Position numbers and translations under genes: made by a program
From: Rhodocollybia butyracea
Lineage: Eukaryota > Basidiomycota > Agaricomycetes > Agaricales > Omphalotaceae
NCBI GenBank assembly: GCA_015501585.1
Contig: JADNRY010000137.1
Coordinates: 101,903 to 165,902 of the forward strand
DNA: 64,000 bases
Direction: 5' to 3'
Shown here: positions 25,426 to 37,333 of the stretch, one piece after another
Numbering within the stretch: position 1 is the stretch's first letter
Layout of the letters: every line of letters starts with the position of its first letter
Notes under the pieces: model-generated
Told to the model about the DNA's origin: nothing
Databases searched by the model: none
The model's input: the letters and a program-made list of their open reading frames with translations, nothing else

Positions 25426-28400
25426 TGTGTGTGGGTAACAAAGGCGAACAAAGATGAATCGGCGAATAGGTGTTATAGTGCTTTGAAGCTGTGTGCCCAG
25501 TAAGGAAGATAGAGGCTGGACGCAAGAGACCGATACGTCGAAAACGGGAGGTGCTGGACCATGAAAAGCAACCTTGTGGGGCTTTATATATAATCAGCCC
25601 ACGACCCTTGTATACGTAGTTACTAGAAAGAAAGCAAGACTGATAAGGAAACCACGATGACACCCTAACGAAACGAACCAACTTACGGCATCCATCGTTT
25701 CAATTGCCGGGAATTCGCCGGTCACTGGTTCAGTTCGACTTGAGGCAGCCCGCCATTCAAGCTGAACCCATGTGTACCTTCCAGCAGCCTGAAATACGCT
25801 CAAGTGACATGAACGTGGAGGCCTTTCACCGGCTTTCAGGACCTGTATTCGACGTTTGGACGTTTGCGATTTGACCGGCTAGATGGAAGTGCGGATTATG
25901 GTTCATGAATCGATGGCATACAGCAACCTACAGCTTATACCAAGGTTTCTATGATTAGCTGTGATTGCAAGCGGGTGCATAAGTCGGGCGTGAATCGGCG
26001 TGGGCCATCGTGAAAGGGTGCAGAAAGGTGCATGGTAGGCGCGAAAGATTGGAACTAATCTCCCTCGAATTTGGCGAGGTATGTAATACAACATACATCT
26101 TTTGACGAGATACGCGGCTTCCACCTTTCGGTCTAGCTTTTTCGGTAACAGTGGCCGCCAACATGCAGTTCAAGCGGCGAAGCAGACCCCTAGAACAAGC
26201 AACCCTAGTTGATACAGAAATAAAAGAGTCAAAGGCGTTGGAAAGTTGCGGTTGCCCCTACCCAAATACAGGTACCTCAATCCGAAAATAAACCGACATG
26301 GATAATGGTCACGGAAAACAAGTACCCACCTCGCATGTGAGATTCTTCCGACGTAGTTCTGCACGCGGAGTAACCACGGCCATCCAGGCGACGAATACTG
26401 ACCATATGCTTTTCGGATATGTCTTGAGTGACGTCCTCCCATAGGAGGAAAGCACCTTCGATTCGCTTTAGAGAACGTCATCCTAGTCGTAATGGAAAGA
26501 ATTCCACCATCATAGCAGCCATGAGATTGGAGAGAGCGGTGGGATCGTTGGAGCGAGCATTATTTCTGATTTCTGAATGTAGACGTAGATTGAATGTAAA
26601 ACGGCATTTTCGATATTGTAACCCATCGAAGACATGGTAATCGCAGAAAATCGCATGATGACCGTAGATTTGAGTAAAGCTCGGTGGGATCTGCACCCAA
26701 AATTTTCCGGGGCTTGTTCTGTCCGTAGTCTGATTCACCGGTGGCGATCCAACGCCTCGCGGCTCGTCGTTTGTGAGCTATACCTGTGAGTATATTGCGC
26801 TGCAGAGTAGAAAAATATCGAATGATTTGCGATTCTTGGCATGGTGCGTTATCATAATTGTTATCCAAGCCCACTAGTTTGTGGCGACCAGACGAGCCAC
26901 TACTCCACCAGCCGCACAGGGTGCTCATCGGGAGCCTGGAAAGGTTATCGACAAGTTCGATGAGGACGGTCTTCATCAGAATTTAGAAAAGCTAGAATAG
27001 AGGCAGGTTGAGCGTAAGACTGAAGCTAAAGCGCCGCCGGACGTAGATGAAGCGGGTACTTGAGTTCATTGCTGGGGATCCCGGTAGAGCTTGGTGGATA
27101 CGAATGAGTTTCTATTGACGTAGATAGTGAGCGCACAAGCACATCTCTGCAAAGAATACGAGATAACGGAATTTACAAGATGGACAAGAACGCACAAGCT
27201 CGTTCACCGGTGAATTCTCTACCAGCTCGTAAAGATTTCGGTCATCTTGGCAACTCTGTTTACCCCTGTCGTCCGCATCGGCTATTCTTGGTGTATTTGA
27301 CTCTGGTGTTGTACACGAGTGTGCAAGTGCTGGTCAAGCTTTGACCGTCAGCCGGGCCGGTTGCAATCGATTATTTGGCGCTGGTTAACGCTCCCCGTAG
27401 TAGTTACTTGCGCAAAGAAGGCTAAGACGGACATGACTGTCATCAAGTGATACGATATGATACCCTTCTGGAAATTCAGTAAACATGTTGACGACATGTG
27501 CTTTGTCTTGAACGTTTCTCACTTGAACCGGTTTGACGGTCGCTCGAGCTCCTCGAGGCAAATCATGGTACCATCCGGAGCTATGATAAGTTGATCTCTT
27601 TCGCCGAAAGAGATTCTTTCACTGTATGATTGATTCTCGATTATTATCGAAATCTATCTCTCATCTTTTTGCAATTGTTTCTTTCTTCCAACTATGACTC
27701 GATTTTTTATCGCGTCTCATCGTTCCACTCAAGCTTTCTTAGAAGCCCTCACTTCCATGGCTACCGCATACTGTTGGTCTGCAGGTCAGCCTTGAGGCCT
27801 TGAGGCCTTGAGGAATCTTCTATAATTGTACGATTCTCAATTTCCGCTGTTTTCTCTCCGAAGGCAATCCCAAGTTGGCCGAAGACTGCTGCAATGGCGC
27901 ATTGCGCCACAAATCCAGCCGTGTGTGCTCGTGTTCCATGTCTTTATTCTTCTATGACTCGACGTTCAACACATGCATCTGCCGTCCTGCGCCTCATTTT
28001 GTTCGTCTTCGCGCAAGTTAGTTCTTTTTCATAGCATGTCAACCCAAGTACTTCCAGAATATCTCCTTCCCTGCGCAAACCCGCTGCCCTTGAACATATC
28101 AAACTTTGCCTCGAGTCTCGCCTCGAGCATAAATGATCTATAGTGATCTTGATCTATTTCTGTGTGAGATAGAATTCGGTCTCTAGGTCCGATGGTCCCT
28201 TCACTCTTCCATTTATTCTCCCCTTCATAATCACCTCTAGACGTTGTAATGTATCATCGCGTATCACTCTTTACGCCAATCATGATCAGACCGTGCCGAT
28301 TTGCGAAAGAGGAGTGTCGATTTACAGATTACTAAATCCGCAATGATAGTGTTCGGGTAGACAGTTTACAATTACTCAGCGATGCTCAGAGCTCCTCTTG

Positions 28401-28763
28401 TGCGCGAATTTCGAGGTCCAAATGGCCCGAGGGCGTGTATACCACAGTATGCATTTATGAATCATGATCTAAACCAAGCAGTGGTGGTGTGTTGCTGTCT
28501 TCAAATTATGACCAGGTGTTGATCTTTTGAGCACAGCTCAAATTCTTTTTGAGCCGGGTTTGAATTTTTGACCGGCATTCTCACAAGTCTCGAGAATCCA
28601 AACTATCTTTGTAGATGAGTGCTTTTTCCTAAGGGTGTAGTCGGGAAAACGAGAGATTGTATAGGATAAGACTCCGAGATATGCAACAGATAGTGGATTG
28701 CGATTTAATCTAGCAGTGGTGACTGGGCCTTAACCTCAGCTGTAAAATATATACCTCAGACAA
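25426..28763. other. gene-free stretch with minor repeats
   Basis: No supported gene. ORFs at 26170-26481 and 26560-26976 (both -) have no recognisable motifs. Small structures are a three-unit CTTGAGGC tandem repeat at about 27791-27813 and a short perfect hairpin at 27594-27614. Confidence 0.35.
27594..27614. repeat. perfect 9-bp inverted repeat with 3-nt loop
   Basis: ATCTCTTTC, then loop GCC, then GAAAGAGAT. No gene ends beside it, so a terminator role is not supported. Confidence 0.4.
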
Positions 28764-29467
28764 CCTCAGATGTGTACAGAGTACAAACATCTGGTATTAA
28801 GAATAAAATCCGCCTGTACAGTAAGCGACGCCTCGTCGGAGTCGGACACTTGGCTATCTGGTCGAGCATCGTAAAGCCTTGGATTGACGGGCGTTGGGCC
28901 TTGATTGTAGAGGTCCTACCCTTTCCTTTTCTTCGTTTATTGCGTGAAAGGGGGCTGGGCATAGCTTACCTATTACTATCCCCTCGCTCCCCCTTGGGTG
29001 GGTTGTTGTTTCACTTTGGACTCTCTCTGATGCTTCAAAATCTGTCTCTCAATTTTTGTTTCATCCCTTTCGCTTGTTTTAGAGGAGGGGAGAGTTGGAG
29101 GAGACTCCGGAGAGTGTGTAAACATGCTGAGCGCTTCCTCCTCACGTTTTCACGCAATCTTCACGCTCACGTGATTACATTATCTCTAGACGTACGTATA
29201 TAAGCTGCTACATACATTCTCTCTCTCTTCTCTCTCTTCTTAACTTCTACCGTTCCACGTAACTTTGGTACCATCTTTTAAGTAATTCGATGTCTCGTTC
29301 ATATTCATATTCATCTCCGCTCTGCAACTCTCGTGTTGATCCATTCTTTGGTGTTGCCTGCGCCGGCGTTCATAAGCATGACACTGTGCAAAAGGGTGTA
29401 AGCGCCCTGTATCCCAGATATAAAGGGGTAGCAAAGCGCTCACCCTCAGATGTGTACGGAGTACAAA
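28764..29467. repeat. 24-bp direct repeat pair, 680 bp apart
   Basis: Copies at 28764-28787 and 29444-29467 match at 23 of 24 bases. Each contains the near-palindrome TGTACRGAGTACA (R is A in the first copy, G in the second). Confidence 0.6.
29197..29245 (+). promoter_or_regulatory. TATA box followed by CT-rich initiator tract
   Basis: TATATAA at 29197-29203 is followed by an almost pure CT run from about 29218 to 29245, and an ATG at 29290. This is the usual layout of a strong fungal core promoter. Confidence 0.45.
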
Positions 29468-29502
29468 TTACTGACTTGGAAGGCATGAAAGGCATAAGAT
29501 AA
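29290..29502 (+). CDS. possible first exon of an unknown gene, 70 codons
   Basis: Begins MSRSYSYSSPLCNSRVDPFF behind a good core promoter, but the coding sequence runs out after 70 codons. A donor-like GTGTAAG occurs at about residue 37. I found no matching downstream exon. Either a truncated gene left behind a live promoter or a spurious ORF. Confidence 0.25.
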   Translation: MSRSYSYSSPLCNSRVDPFFGVACAGVHKHDTVQKGVSALYPRYKGVAKRSPSDVYGVQITDLEGMKGIR

Positions 29503-30182
29503 ACGACTCAAAAGCGCCTTCAAATAGCCGGGGACCTGGATAAACAAGGAGGGAGATAAACAAATAAGAGCGATGCAGGATAAATATCACGGAAAGAAAA
29601 CTGATCTTCCAACAAAGTACGTCCTCTCACACTTTGGGGGGCACGAAACTCACCCTTCAGTATTGCCCCTCAGATATTGTGCACTCGTGCTTTACTGCCG
29701 GGATTGAGTTCTTATATCTACCTTGTAACACTCGCGCGATACCTATATATTTAGCTTATCGGCTAAGTTCACACTCAGGCTACCCCTTGAGCCCGACACG
29801 TTGATATTTGAGGCTTGCCTTTGACCACGGATTTCTTCCTCCTCTCCATTCAATAGGTACTCTCAAAGTGAATAGTCCAGGGGCAAATTTCAACAATCTT
29901 TTCGTGTCCTGAATAATAATATTGCCCAGGAACCGAAGACTGCTATAGCTGTGCAAAATTGTTTGCCTTTCCATCGCTCGTGACTCTTTTTTCGCAAGAT
30001 GGCCCTGTACCCGTTCGTGAACTGACGTTTGAAAGATCCATCCATCCCTAATGACATTGATTAAGATCCCTGGTATATTAACTATACCACTTCCGTATTC
30101 ACTTCTCCTAAGAAAGGCAATAGAGAGGCTAAGACATAAGTACATAAGTAATGTCAATCATTTCCACTCCTCCTCCCTGGAG

Positions 30183-30189
30183 TATAAAA
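30183..30189 (+). promoter_or_regulatory. TATA box of the small secreted protein gene
   Basis: TATAAAA lies 62 bp before the ATG at 30245. Confidence 0.55.
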
Positions 30190-30244
30190 GCCGCAGCGCC
30201 GTAGTACCATATCAGCACTGAACCATCAGACCTCACTACTAGGC

Positions 30245-30717
30245 ATGACCCTGAAATACTCTTTCCTCGCTCTCGCTGGTGCTGCAATCCTGTTCTGTGC
30301 CTCCGCAGTGCCTACTTCAGACTCACAGCAAACGGCCACCTGTGCAGTTTGCCCTAGTTCGATTGTCTTCGAAGGGCAAACGCGCACGCTTACTCTGGCA
30401 GAAGAAGAGACGGGAAACATCATACAATGCAAGTAAGTTTCAAGTTCACCAAATTCTATATGAGTTTGTACTGGTGATGGCGACTGATTTCTGCGCCTTG
30501 TCCCAGTTACGACACACCTGCTATCTCAGGCTTAAACCCTTTCTGCGTATATAATGTGAGTATCGATCGTTTTATCGCCAATCTTCGTTGCTGATGATAA
30601 TATGGTACTACTTAGAACATTGGCGGTGCTCTCGTTTTTTCGAACACAGGTGGTGCTTGTACTAGCCCAACTATGGTTTCTCAACCTGGTCCATCTTGTA
30701 CCACCGCCCTTTCGTGA
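30245..30717 (+). CDS. small secreted cysteine-containing protein, 112 aa
   Basis: Three exons join exactly in frame: 30245-30432, 30507-30555 and 30616-30717, with GTAAGT/CAG and GTGAGT/TAG splice sites. A signal peptide (MTLKYSFLALAGAAILFCAS) with a likely cut after CASA precedes a mature chain of about 91 residues. It holds six cysteines (TCAVC, IQC, FCVY, ACTS, SCTT), enough for three disulfides, and ends PGPSCTTALS. Small secreted proteins of this kind serve as effectors, hydrophobin-like coats or signals in mushrooms, but no family is recognised here. The spacing does not match the eight-Cys hydrophobin pattern. Confidence 0.7.
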
Positions 30718-30977
30718 GTTTTGACTCTACTGAACGGTTAAGCCAACTTTTGATAACGATCGTTGTGTAGTTGAGCTGCGATTGAGAAATAAATGTGTAA
30801 CTTAATCTGGCTGAAATGTATACTGAGTTTTTGCAACATGGACAATGCTAGCATACCAAATTACAAATGAACCCGACTCGCGTGGAGGCTGAGCTGAGTA
30901 AGTGAGACCACGTCGGCTTCTATTCCCAGCTGTGGTACAGCTGACTGAGAAGACTGATTAGTAACTCCTACATACTG

Positions 30978-30984
30978 TATAAAA
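30978..30984 (+). promoter_or_regulatory. TATA box of the GFA-domain gene
   Basis: TATAAAA lies 33 bp upstream of the ATG at 31011, so the leader would be very short. Confidence 0.4.
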
Positions 30985-31010
30985 TCACCTCAACGCCTTA
31001 GAATCAATCA

Positions 31011-31587
31011 ATGACTTCTCGAACGACTGCCGACAAATCTAAGCCATTTTTCCCTTTGGCTGGCTTAGCCAGAGACGGCTGGTCCAATGAAGACGAAGCG
31101 ACTGCGACGTGCTTCTGTGGCGCTGTGCAACTAGCATTTGTAAGTCGAGAGATACTGAACGCTCTCTCTCAGTCTAATAATAACTCCGCGCCAGCCAACC
31201 CAAGGCCCAGGTTTAGTCGGCACTTTCATCTGCCACTGCCCGGATTGTCACAAAATCACAGCGTCCATGTTTGCATCCAACTTCACCGTCGCTGACACGC
31301 ATCTGAAGCATCTACGTGGTCGCGACAACCTGAAGACCTTCAGTCAAAATATCACCATCATCGATGGCCATACCATGACTAACTACTTCTGCTCCACCTG
31401 CGGGTCGCTGATGTACCGTGTCGGATCGGCTTTCCCGGGGATGAGCATTCTGCGCATTGGCACCGTCGACGACTTCCATTTGCATGAGACAAAGTTGAAA
31501 CCCACGGTGGAGCAATACATAGAGTACCGTGAATCGTGGCTGGGTGCTGTAGAAGGGCTCAAACAGGTTGAGGGTAGTAGCCTGTAG
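31011..31587 (+). CDS. GFA (CENP-V/GFA) domain zinc protein, 173 aa
   Basis: Two exons, 31011-31139 and 31195-31587, join in frame across a 55-bp GTAAGT/CAG intron. Zinc ligands are in the expected order: CFCGAVQLAF, then TFICHCPDCHKITASMFASN, then YFCSTCGSLMYRVG. Pfam's GFA family was named for a glutathione-dependent formaldehyde-activating enzyme and includes many small zinc proteins of unproven activity. No signal peptide, so cytosolic. Tail: TVEQYIEYRESWLGAVEGL. No frame problem. Confidence 0.85.
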
Positions 31588-33129
31588 CACGAAACTCACT
31601 TGATATCATCTGACAATAATAATGACTGTGTAACTTCATTTTACGCTGGACTGACGATCGATGAGGTATATAGATGGTGCGGCACGTACAACTGAACGGG
31701 ATACGTAACACAAAACAACAAGACGTGTTCACTGTTCCACAATTTAGCCATAGGAGAAACGCGATAGAACCATTGGTCTCTGTCGAACCGGTCATTCATA
31801 ATCTAAGCGAAATTCGTGGTCGACAAGCTTAGTGGTACAGGTACAGGCTGCAGAGGTAACAGAGACGGTGGGCTTTATTCATGATGTTTGCTTACAAGAG
31901 CGAGGACATGCCCTGAAACAAAATCAACAAAAATTCCACTACACATAGCCCGCCTATCAATGAGCACGAAGATCGGATATCACACTGCTACGGCATACAA
32001 GGACCGAACTGAACTGAACAGGGATAACAGATGAGAACGAGGTGCCTATATCGTACGTTCAGACCGAACTAGTGAAGAACTCGTCATCGAGGGGCGAGAA
32101 TGGTGCTTGTCGCTGCGCAATAACAATAGCTGTAACAGAGAGAACCAACGTTAGCTGAGAGCACACGACAAGAACGAGACATGTGAAGACAAAAGGTAAT
32201 CAGCAAAATTCCCTTATGCATTGTCGTCAAAAGGTTGTAATAGAACAACATTCTGTAGGAACAATTGTATATATATAAAATCATCATGGTGAGGGGAGAG
32301 AAGAGTAGTACGAGCATGGAAGATAGATTTGACTGGGAGCACAGAGACACTCACATTGATCGCGAAGGGGGGTCACCGATCATGCATCATGGCCGCAGAT
32401 GTTCCTAAAATGGACAGGTTAGCACGAAGAAATGGAGCTCGACATCAAAAAACGGAAGGCAAAGAAGAAAATAGCTCAGAGATCTTGGTGGAAATAGGTT
32501 TCTCATTGGGTAGATGGCCCTCTGAAGTAGCAAATATATTTCGTGTAACATCATGGTTCGAAGGAGAATGCGATGGCAAAAGGCGGTTTGACATGTTGGA
32601 TATTCCAACAGAAGAGAGTGAATGAGGATATATGGACTAGAAGAAGAGAGGAAAACCGAAAACGAAAATGAATAGTCACCTTGCAGAGAAGGTCATCTAC
32701 TCGCAAGCCCAGAGTTTTCCCGGCGTATCTCGGTAAAGATTTGATCTTCTAGAGCGTAGAACTAGGAAGAAAAGTTGCAAGGTCATCGAGGTAGTAGAAT
32801 TTATAAACGACATACGGTAGAACTGCGAAACAGAATGAATAATCCAGCCAATTGACGTGGCTCAAAACCGCATAGAGCAGTAGAAAGGGTGTAGGGTGAG
32901 ACAGATCGCCTATGAGTTCATAGTAGAAACTAGTAGAAACTGCAGGAAAATCTGACAACGAACGAGTAAGCGACAGATAAGTTGACCAAGGAGAACAATG
33001 AGCCAACCTCGAGAACTCTGTTGAAGCTACTTAGAAGACCATGGAGTTAAAAAAGGCTGCGGCGCACTCGTAGAGTAGCCCAAGTTGGTAGTACGAACGA
33101 AAAACCAAAAAAAATAGACGCTTAAATAC
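31588..33129. other. gene-free stretch
   Basis: No supported coding region on either strand. ORFs such as 32329-32625 (+) are motif-free. The right end joins the duplicated hydrolase segment. Confidence 0.35.
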
Positions 33130-33840
33130 AACGTCTCCGTCACGTGAATGTGGAATGGCTCACGGGCTCTTACTAAGTAGCCGTCTTGTAGTTAGCGAAG
33201 AAAAGTCGTTCGCTAATAAAGGCTCCTACTTCTCTGCGTGTAGACTAAGATGCGGATAGTCAATTAAATCGAGCTAATCTCGTCACTGTCCACTTAAGAA
33301 TTTAGAATCTCTCTCATCGCCTGCGCCGGTTCATCCCTCTTGATACAGCGTCAGTACGTTCAAAAATCGGGAGGAGGCTGGAGCACTCGACACTCACAAA
33401 ATAATTTACCCCTTTCATCATTATAAACAGGATAAACTTCTCCTTCTCTCCTCCCCAGCTCTTGCGTCGGCATTCTTCTGAATCTCTCAAAACATAGGCC
33501 AACCAAACTTGAACTTGAACGCCGAAGACAGACTGCTCGCAACTTCCCAAACCTCCATATGCTTCAGAGCTGATCTCAACTTCACATCAAATGGTACTTT
33601 TTTTAGATTCATAAAGCCCTGAATGATGTCGAAAATAAACGTACCGTTACCGCGACTGATAGAGTTACCGTGAACTTATTGTTTCATAGCTTGAATTCAA
33701 CTTAAGGTCGGGGGAGGACCTTTAATCTGGAGGCCCACTATCAATGTATGAGATGACACGTTCGAGGACGGATTTACGACAGTTCGGTCAGTGGTAAACA
33801 TGGCAAACGGAGAATCAAGTGTGGATAAGGATGTGAGCGG
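33130..33840. repeat. segmental duplication, left copy (pairs with 46413-47850)
   Basis: Both copies share a flank with GTCACGTGAATGT, the hydrolase 3' coding end, and the 5' end through TCAAGTGTGGATAAGG. The left copy lacks about 0.85 kb of the middle of the gene. Both lie in the same orientation. Confidence 0.75.
33314..33801 (-). pseudogene. truncated alpha/beta hydrolase relic
   Basis: The ATG at 33801 gives the same N-terminus as the copy at 47809 (MFTTD... then SSN), but an in-frame stop follows within 30 codons. Around 33600-33640 the sequence jumps directly to the part encoding the last 50 residues (VSVECSSL, FERTDAVSRG), so the core with the GxSxG nucleophile is gone. It cannot make an active hydrolase. 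Confidence 0.75.
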
Positions 33841-34015
33841 TTTAATCGTAACCATGATACTGATTATCACAACCTTGGCAGATCATCCAGATTCTGATAT
33901 AGCTGTTAGCTGCCACGTCAATGCATGCCACTGCGCTTAAATAACCACCCCCTTGAGGTTTTAGTTTAAGCTTCGAACTACAACCACTATATTCATCAAA
34001 GCATAGTCACCCCCC

Positions 34016-34806
34016 ATGGAGAGCTCTTTTTCCAGCCTTCAGAATCAAGAAAATTTTGATTCATGTTAGTCGCTGTTGCTGGATGCAACTTGTTGCTACT
34101 CTACTGACCTGGATAAAAGCTGCTTCCACTGCTCCTCAGAAAAATATGTTTGGACATGCATCCCATTTTAGGATAGAAGGCTCAAATTTCATAAATGTGC
34201 ACGGAGATTATGTGGTATATAACGGGGGAGGACAAACATCTGTCCGGCCTGGATCGAATATTGACGATGTCCTTAGCTGCCCACCTCCTAGCAAGAACTT
34301 CATGGGCAGAGAGGACATTCTGCAAAAACTCTCCAGGTTTTTTTGCTGCCCCAGTTGTGTCAATCACATGCGGAAATTCTGAGATTATGAAGGATATAGC
34401 TACTAGAGTCAAGACATGGTCAGGGTATGGTTTTGTAAAACATTTCTGAGAAAAACTTTCACTTATATTGCTTAGATTTGCGCTTGTTACATGGAATGCA
34501 AAATCTGAGGATGGTCTTGAGACTGGGCTGGAAGAATGGGACCAGATAGTTGACCACACTCTAAAGAACCCCACAAAGAGCACCCTTCTCATCCTGGAGG
34601 ATGCAGATCCATCACTTGATTTGGATTCCTATATTCCTTACTCCTTGCAGACTGCTGTTCTCATTTTGAGTACCAGCGATAGGATCTCTGTTTATGCTTC
34701 CCATCCTGGCTGTATCTTCACATTTCCCGCATCCATGAATAAGCCTACCTACCGTAAACTCTTCAATGATGTTGGAAAGGCCTTTGCTCATCAGCAACAT
34801 CAGTAA
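34016..34806 (+). CDS. short NLR-like protein: N-terminal motif plus half NB-ARC domain with degenerate P-loop
   Basis: A first exon from ATG 34016 (MESSFSSLQNQENFDS) may splice to an exon carrying MFGHASHFRIEGSNFINVHG, the usual opening of basidiomycete NLR-like proteins. Then comes CPPPSKNFMGREDILQKL, the segment that normally precedes the Walker A loop. Where a GxxxxGKT loop belongs the protein reads VVSITCGNSEIMKDIA, so ATP binding looks lost. A Walker B-like LLILEDADPSLDLDSYIP is kept (about 34590), then TAVLILSTSDR, and it stops at 34806 without ARC2, winged-helix or TPR parts. A seven-T run at 34339-34345 shifts the frame; six Ts would fix it. It aligns with the first part of the NLR at 42.8 kb, so the two are paralogues. 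Confidence 0.55.
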
Positions 34807-35461
34807 ATCGGGGAAGTCTTGGCCATGTACGGTAATAGCCCCATATACAATATGATAACCTGCCATACACACAATATCAATAAAATATTACAGGGCCGAT
34901 TACGATGAGAGGTAATGCAATATACGAGGCAGTTGACTGCTCTGTCATGGAATGATACTGCCATAATCAGCGATAATTTCAATGTATTGCAGTTGTGTCA
35001 ATCTATCTGAGCATCTTGTATCTTGGTATCAGTATGATCTCAGGTTCTAACGAAATAGAAAGACTTACTATTAGTGAGAGCAAACAAAATCTATAGGGAT
35101 AGTTAGAGCAAACGAGCAAGAGTCAGCTTGGAGGGAGACAATGATAATCTATGCCAATCCGAGGTAATCAAAATTTCGTATGAGAGGCTTTCGTCTTTTA
35201 TTTTAGTGGTGAGGATAGGTCATCCATTATTCCCAGTTCAGGCAGTTTGAGAACGATATGATGAAATTATGGCATTAAACTAAGTAGGATAGACAAATTT
35301 CGGAAGGCCATACAAAATTGATACCATGAGCACAAATGTCAATGGAAGGAACGACAGATACAGATGTATCGATGAAAGGAATGAAAAAAACACGGATGTA
35401 TCAAAGATGTACAAAAACGAACAAATGGTGGGTATATAAGGACCTTCAGAAAACATGCCCA
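34807..35461. other. non-coding spacer at the left side of the transposon unit
   Basis: No coding signal. The left terminus of the Plavaka-type element should lie here, but no terminal repeat matching the right side (42405-42815) was found by eye. Confidence 0.35.
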
Positions 35462-37052
35462 TTAAGCAGTACTAGATCCAGCAGCTGCCGCTTTGGCCTT
35501 TGCATCCCGCTGTGCACGAATCGTGTGGTGGAATGATATCGCAGACTTCGCCGCAGCTGCTGCACTCTGCTGAGCGGGAAAGAGGTGCCTGCGTACGTTG
35601 TCAGCCAAAATTTTTTAAAAATCACTAAGAACTCACTTATTCCACCATGCCAACAATTCCTTAGTGCCGGGCACGACCTCCGTAAAATAATCAACAATAG
35701 TGTCATAGAGTGAGATGTAGTTGAAGCCGTTGTAGAGGCAGTCCCAAGAAGATGCGTCAGTAAGAGCGAAATGGTACTACAGGAAGCAATGAGATATGGG
35801 GTGAAACAACAACATTTTAACGCACCATGCAAGCCACATAAGCAATGATAGGAGGAGTTACTTCGCTGATTCCTAGAATCTGCGCGACATTTTGCTTGGT
35901 AGGAACTTTCCCCATCTTCTTGGCAGGCAGGATATTGTCCGCATCAACATTGTAAGAGTCAGCAGAGCTGGACGACGTAAGTAAAATCTTGGCCAGCTGT
36001 ATAGAAGGCGTGAGCTCAAGACAGCACAAAGGCTCAAGGTATAACTTACAATGACTAGCTCTCCAGATCTCAAGAATCCTTTCTCGATGTCATCCGGATT
36101 GGCATTGAATTTGGAGTAAAGTCCGCGAAACAGAAGCGTCTTGTTGGTGGGAAACAATGGGTCCTGATTTCGAATTTTTGCTCTCACTCTGCAAGCGCAT
36201 GTCCGTTAGATGAACATAAAAATGAAAACATTAACACGTACTCAGGGTCCTCCCAGTTGTAACCAGGTGCAACTGGACAAAGGCGCAAGCCAGTTGCATC
36301 ATGCTGGAATCCTCGGTTGCTGCGACTGCTAGGTTCGAGAAGAGGCAGCGGTGTTGGAGTGCTCCTGTTGATGAGATCTGCAAGCTTTTGCTTAGCACGG
36401 GAGATGTCGTCGCCGCGAGCAAGGTTTGAGTTCTTCTCAAGCTTTATGGGCGTGAGTAAGAACCACGTGTCAGACTCGGTCACGACTTACCGTACCTTCC
36501 GGATGTACACAGTCAGCTCATCATCTGTCGCTGTGCTGAGAGTCTTAACGAAGCCAGGAATAAGTTTTGCCAAATGAAGGTATGCCTGGTGAAGTCTATC
36601 TTCGCTGCAGTTTTGACTGATTTTAATATGAGCGGGCTGCAGTGAGGGATAAAACTTACTTTTTCTTGACTGCATTGCGCTCCTCAAGCTCTTGCTCGGT
36701 CAATGTGGTGAGGTCCTCTTCGATATCACTGTCCTCGTCAAGCTTGGCCAGCTCACGTCGGTCTTCCTCTGCGATGACCAAGCGAATGGGGTGCATTGTT
36801 GCGACCTTTTGGATACCTCGCGCACGAGTTGTAGTGCCCCCACTGTGAGATAGTATGTTATCATAACTCCAATGTAAAAGGTAAATGATTTTACCTCAAA
36901 CGTTGCTTCTTCTTACCAAGAGCTTCATCACGCTCCTTCTCCAGCTCTTCAGCCTTTCGTTTCAGACTTGCCACAAGAGCAAGTGCTTCTTGGGGCATTG
37001 CCGGAAGAGGACTTGTGGGATGGGTTGGGGGATCAGCAGCAGCGGTGCTCAT
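35462..37052 (-). CDS. DUF6698-family protein
   Basis: ATG 37052 starts MSTAAADPPTHPTSPLPAM, then a coiled-coil basic segment (LKRKAEELEKERDEALGKKK). Exons continue with ARGIQKVATMHPIRLVIAEE, LHQAYLHLAKLIPGFVKTL, GLRLCPVAPGYNWEDPE, LLFRGLYSKFNANPDDIEKG and the domain core KVPTKQNVAQILGISEVTPP, IIAYVACM, HFALTDASSWDCLYNGFNYI, ending FHHTIRAQRDAKAKAAAAGS. About six short introns, no frame break. DUF6698 is abundant in Agaricomycetes and its function is unknown to me. The pre-start region is shared with the divergent transposase (about 280 bp between starts), which suggests co-regulation. Confidence 0.7.
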
Positions 37053-37333
37053 GAGGGAAAATAAAGTACGTTGTTGGATCTCAAACCATAAGTGGAGTCT
37101 GACTTTATAAGTCCAGCTTGAGGAGCCGGAAAAACTTAGCTCAAGCGAAATAGCTCGCTAATCAGCAAAATAATATTTATAAATTGATTTTCCTTGTTGT
37201 TTCTCTTGTGGTAAGACATATCTTGTGGACATCCCTGAGCGTATCAACTGCGTATCACCGCCACATTGTTCGCAACATTCCAACTACAAGTACCAGAGCA
37301 CAAGCTCATCCTTCTCCCTCCACTACTATTCCT

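Noticed and set aside
26560..26976. 138-codon minus ORF with VLIELVDNLS, first suspected as an epimerase start
   Set aside because: No Rossmann GxxGxxG motif near it, and other frames do not restore one.
27791..27813. Three CTTGAGGC units, considered as a regulatory array
   Set aside because: Too short and too far from any gene to support more than a microrepeat.
28772..29203. 143-codon plus ORF
   Set aside because: Hydrophobic, Arg-rich composition without motif; it overlaps a promoter-like region.
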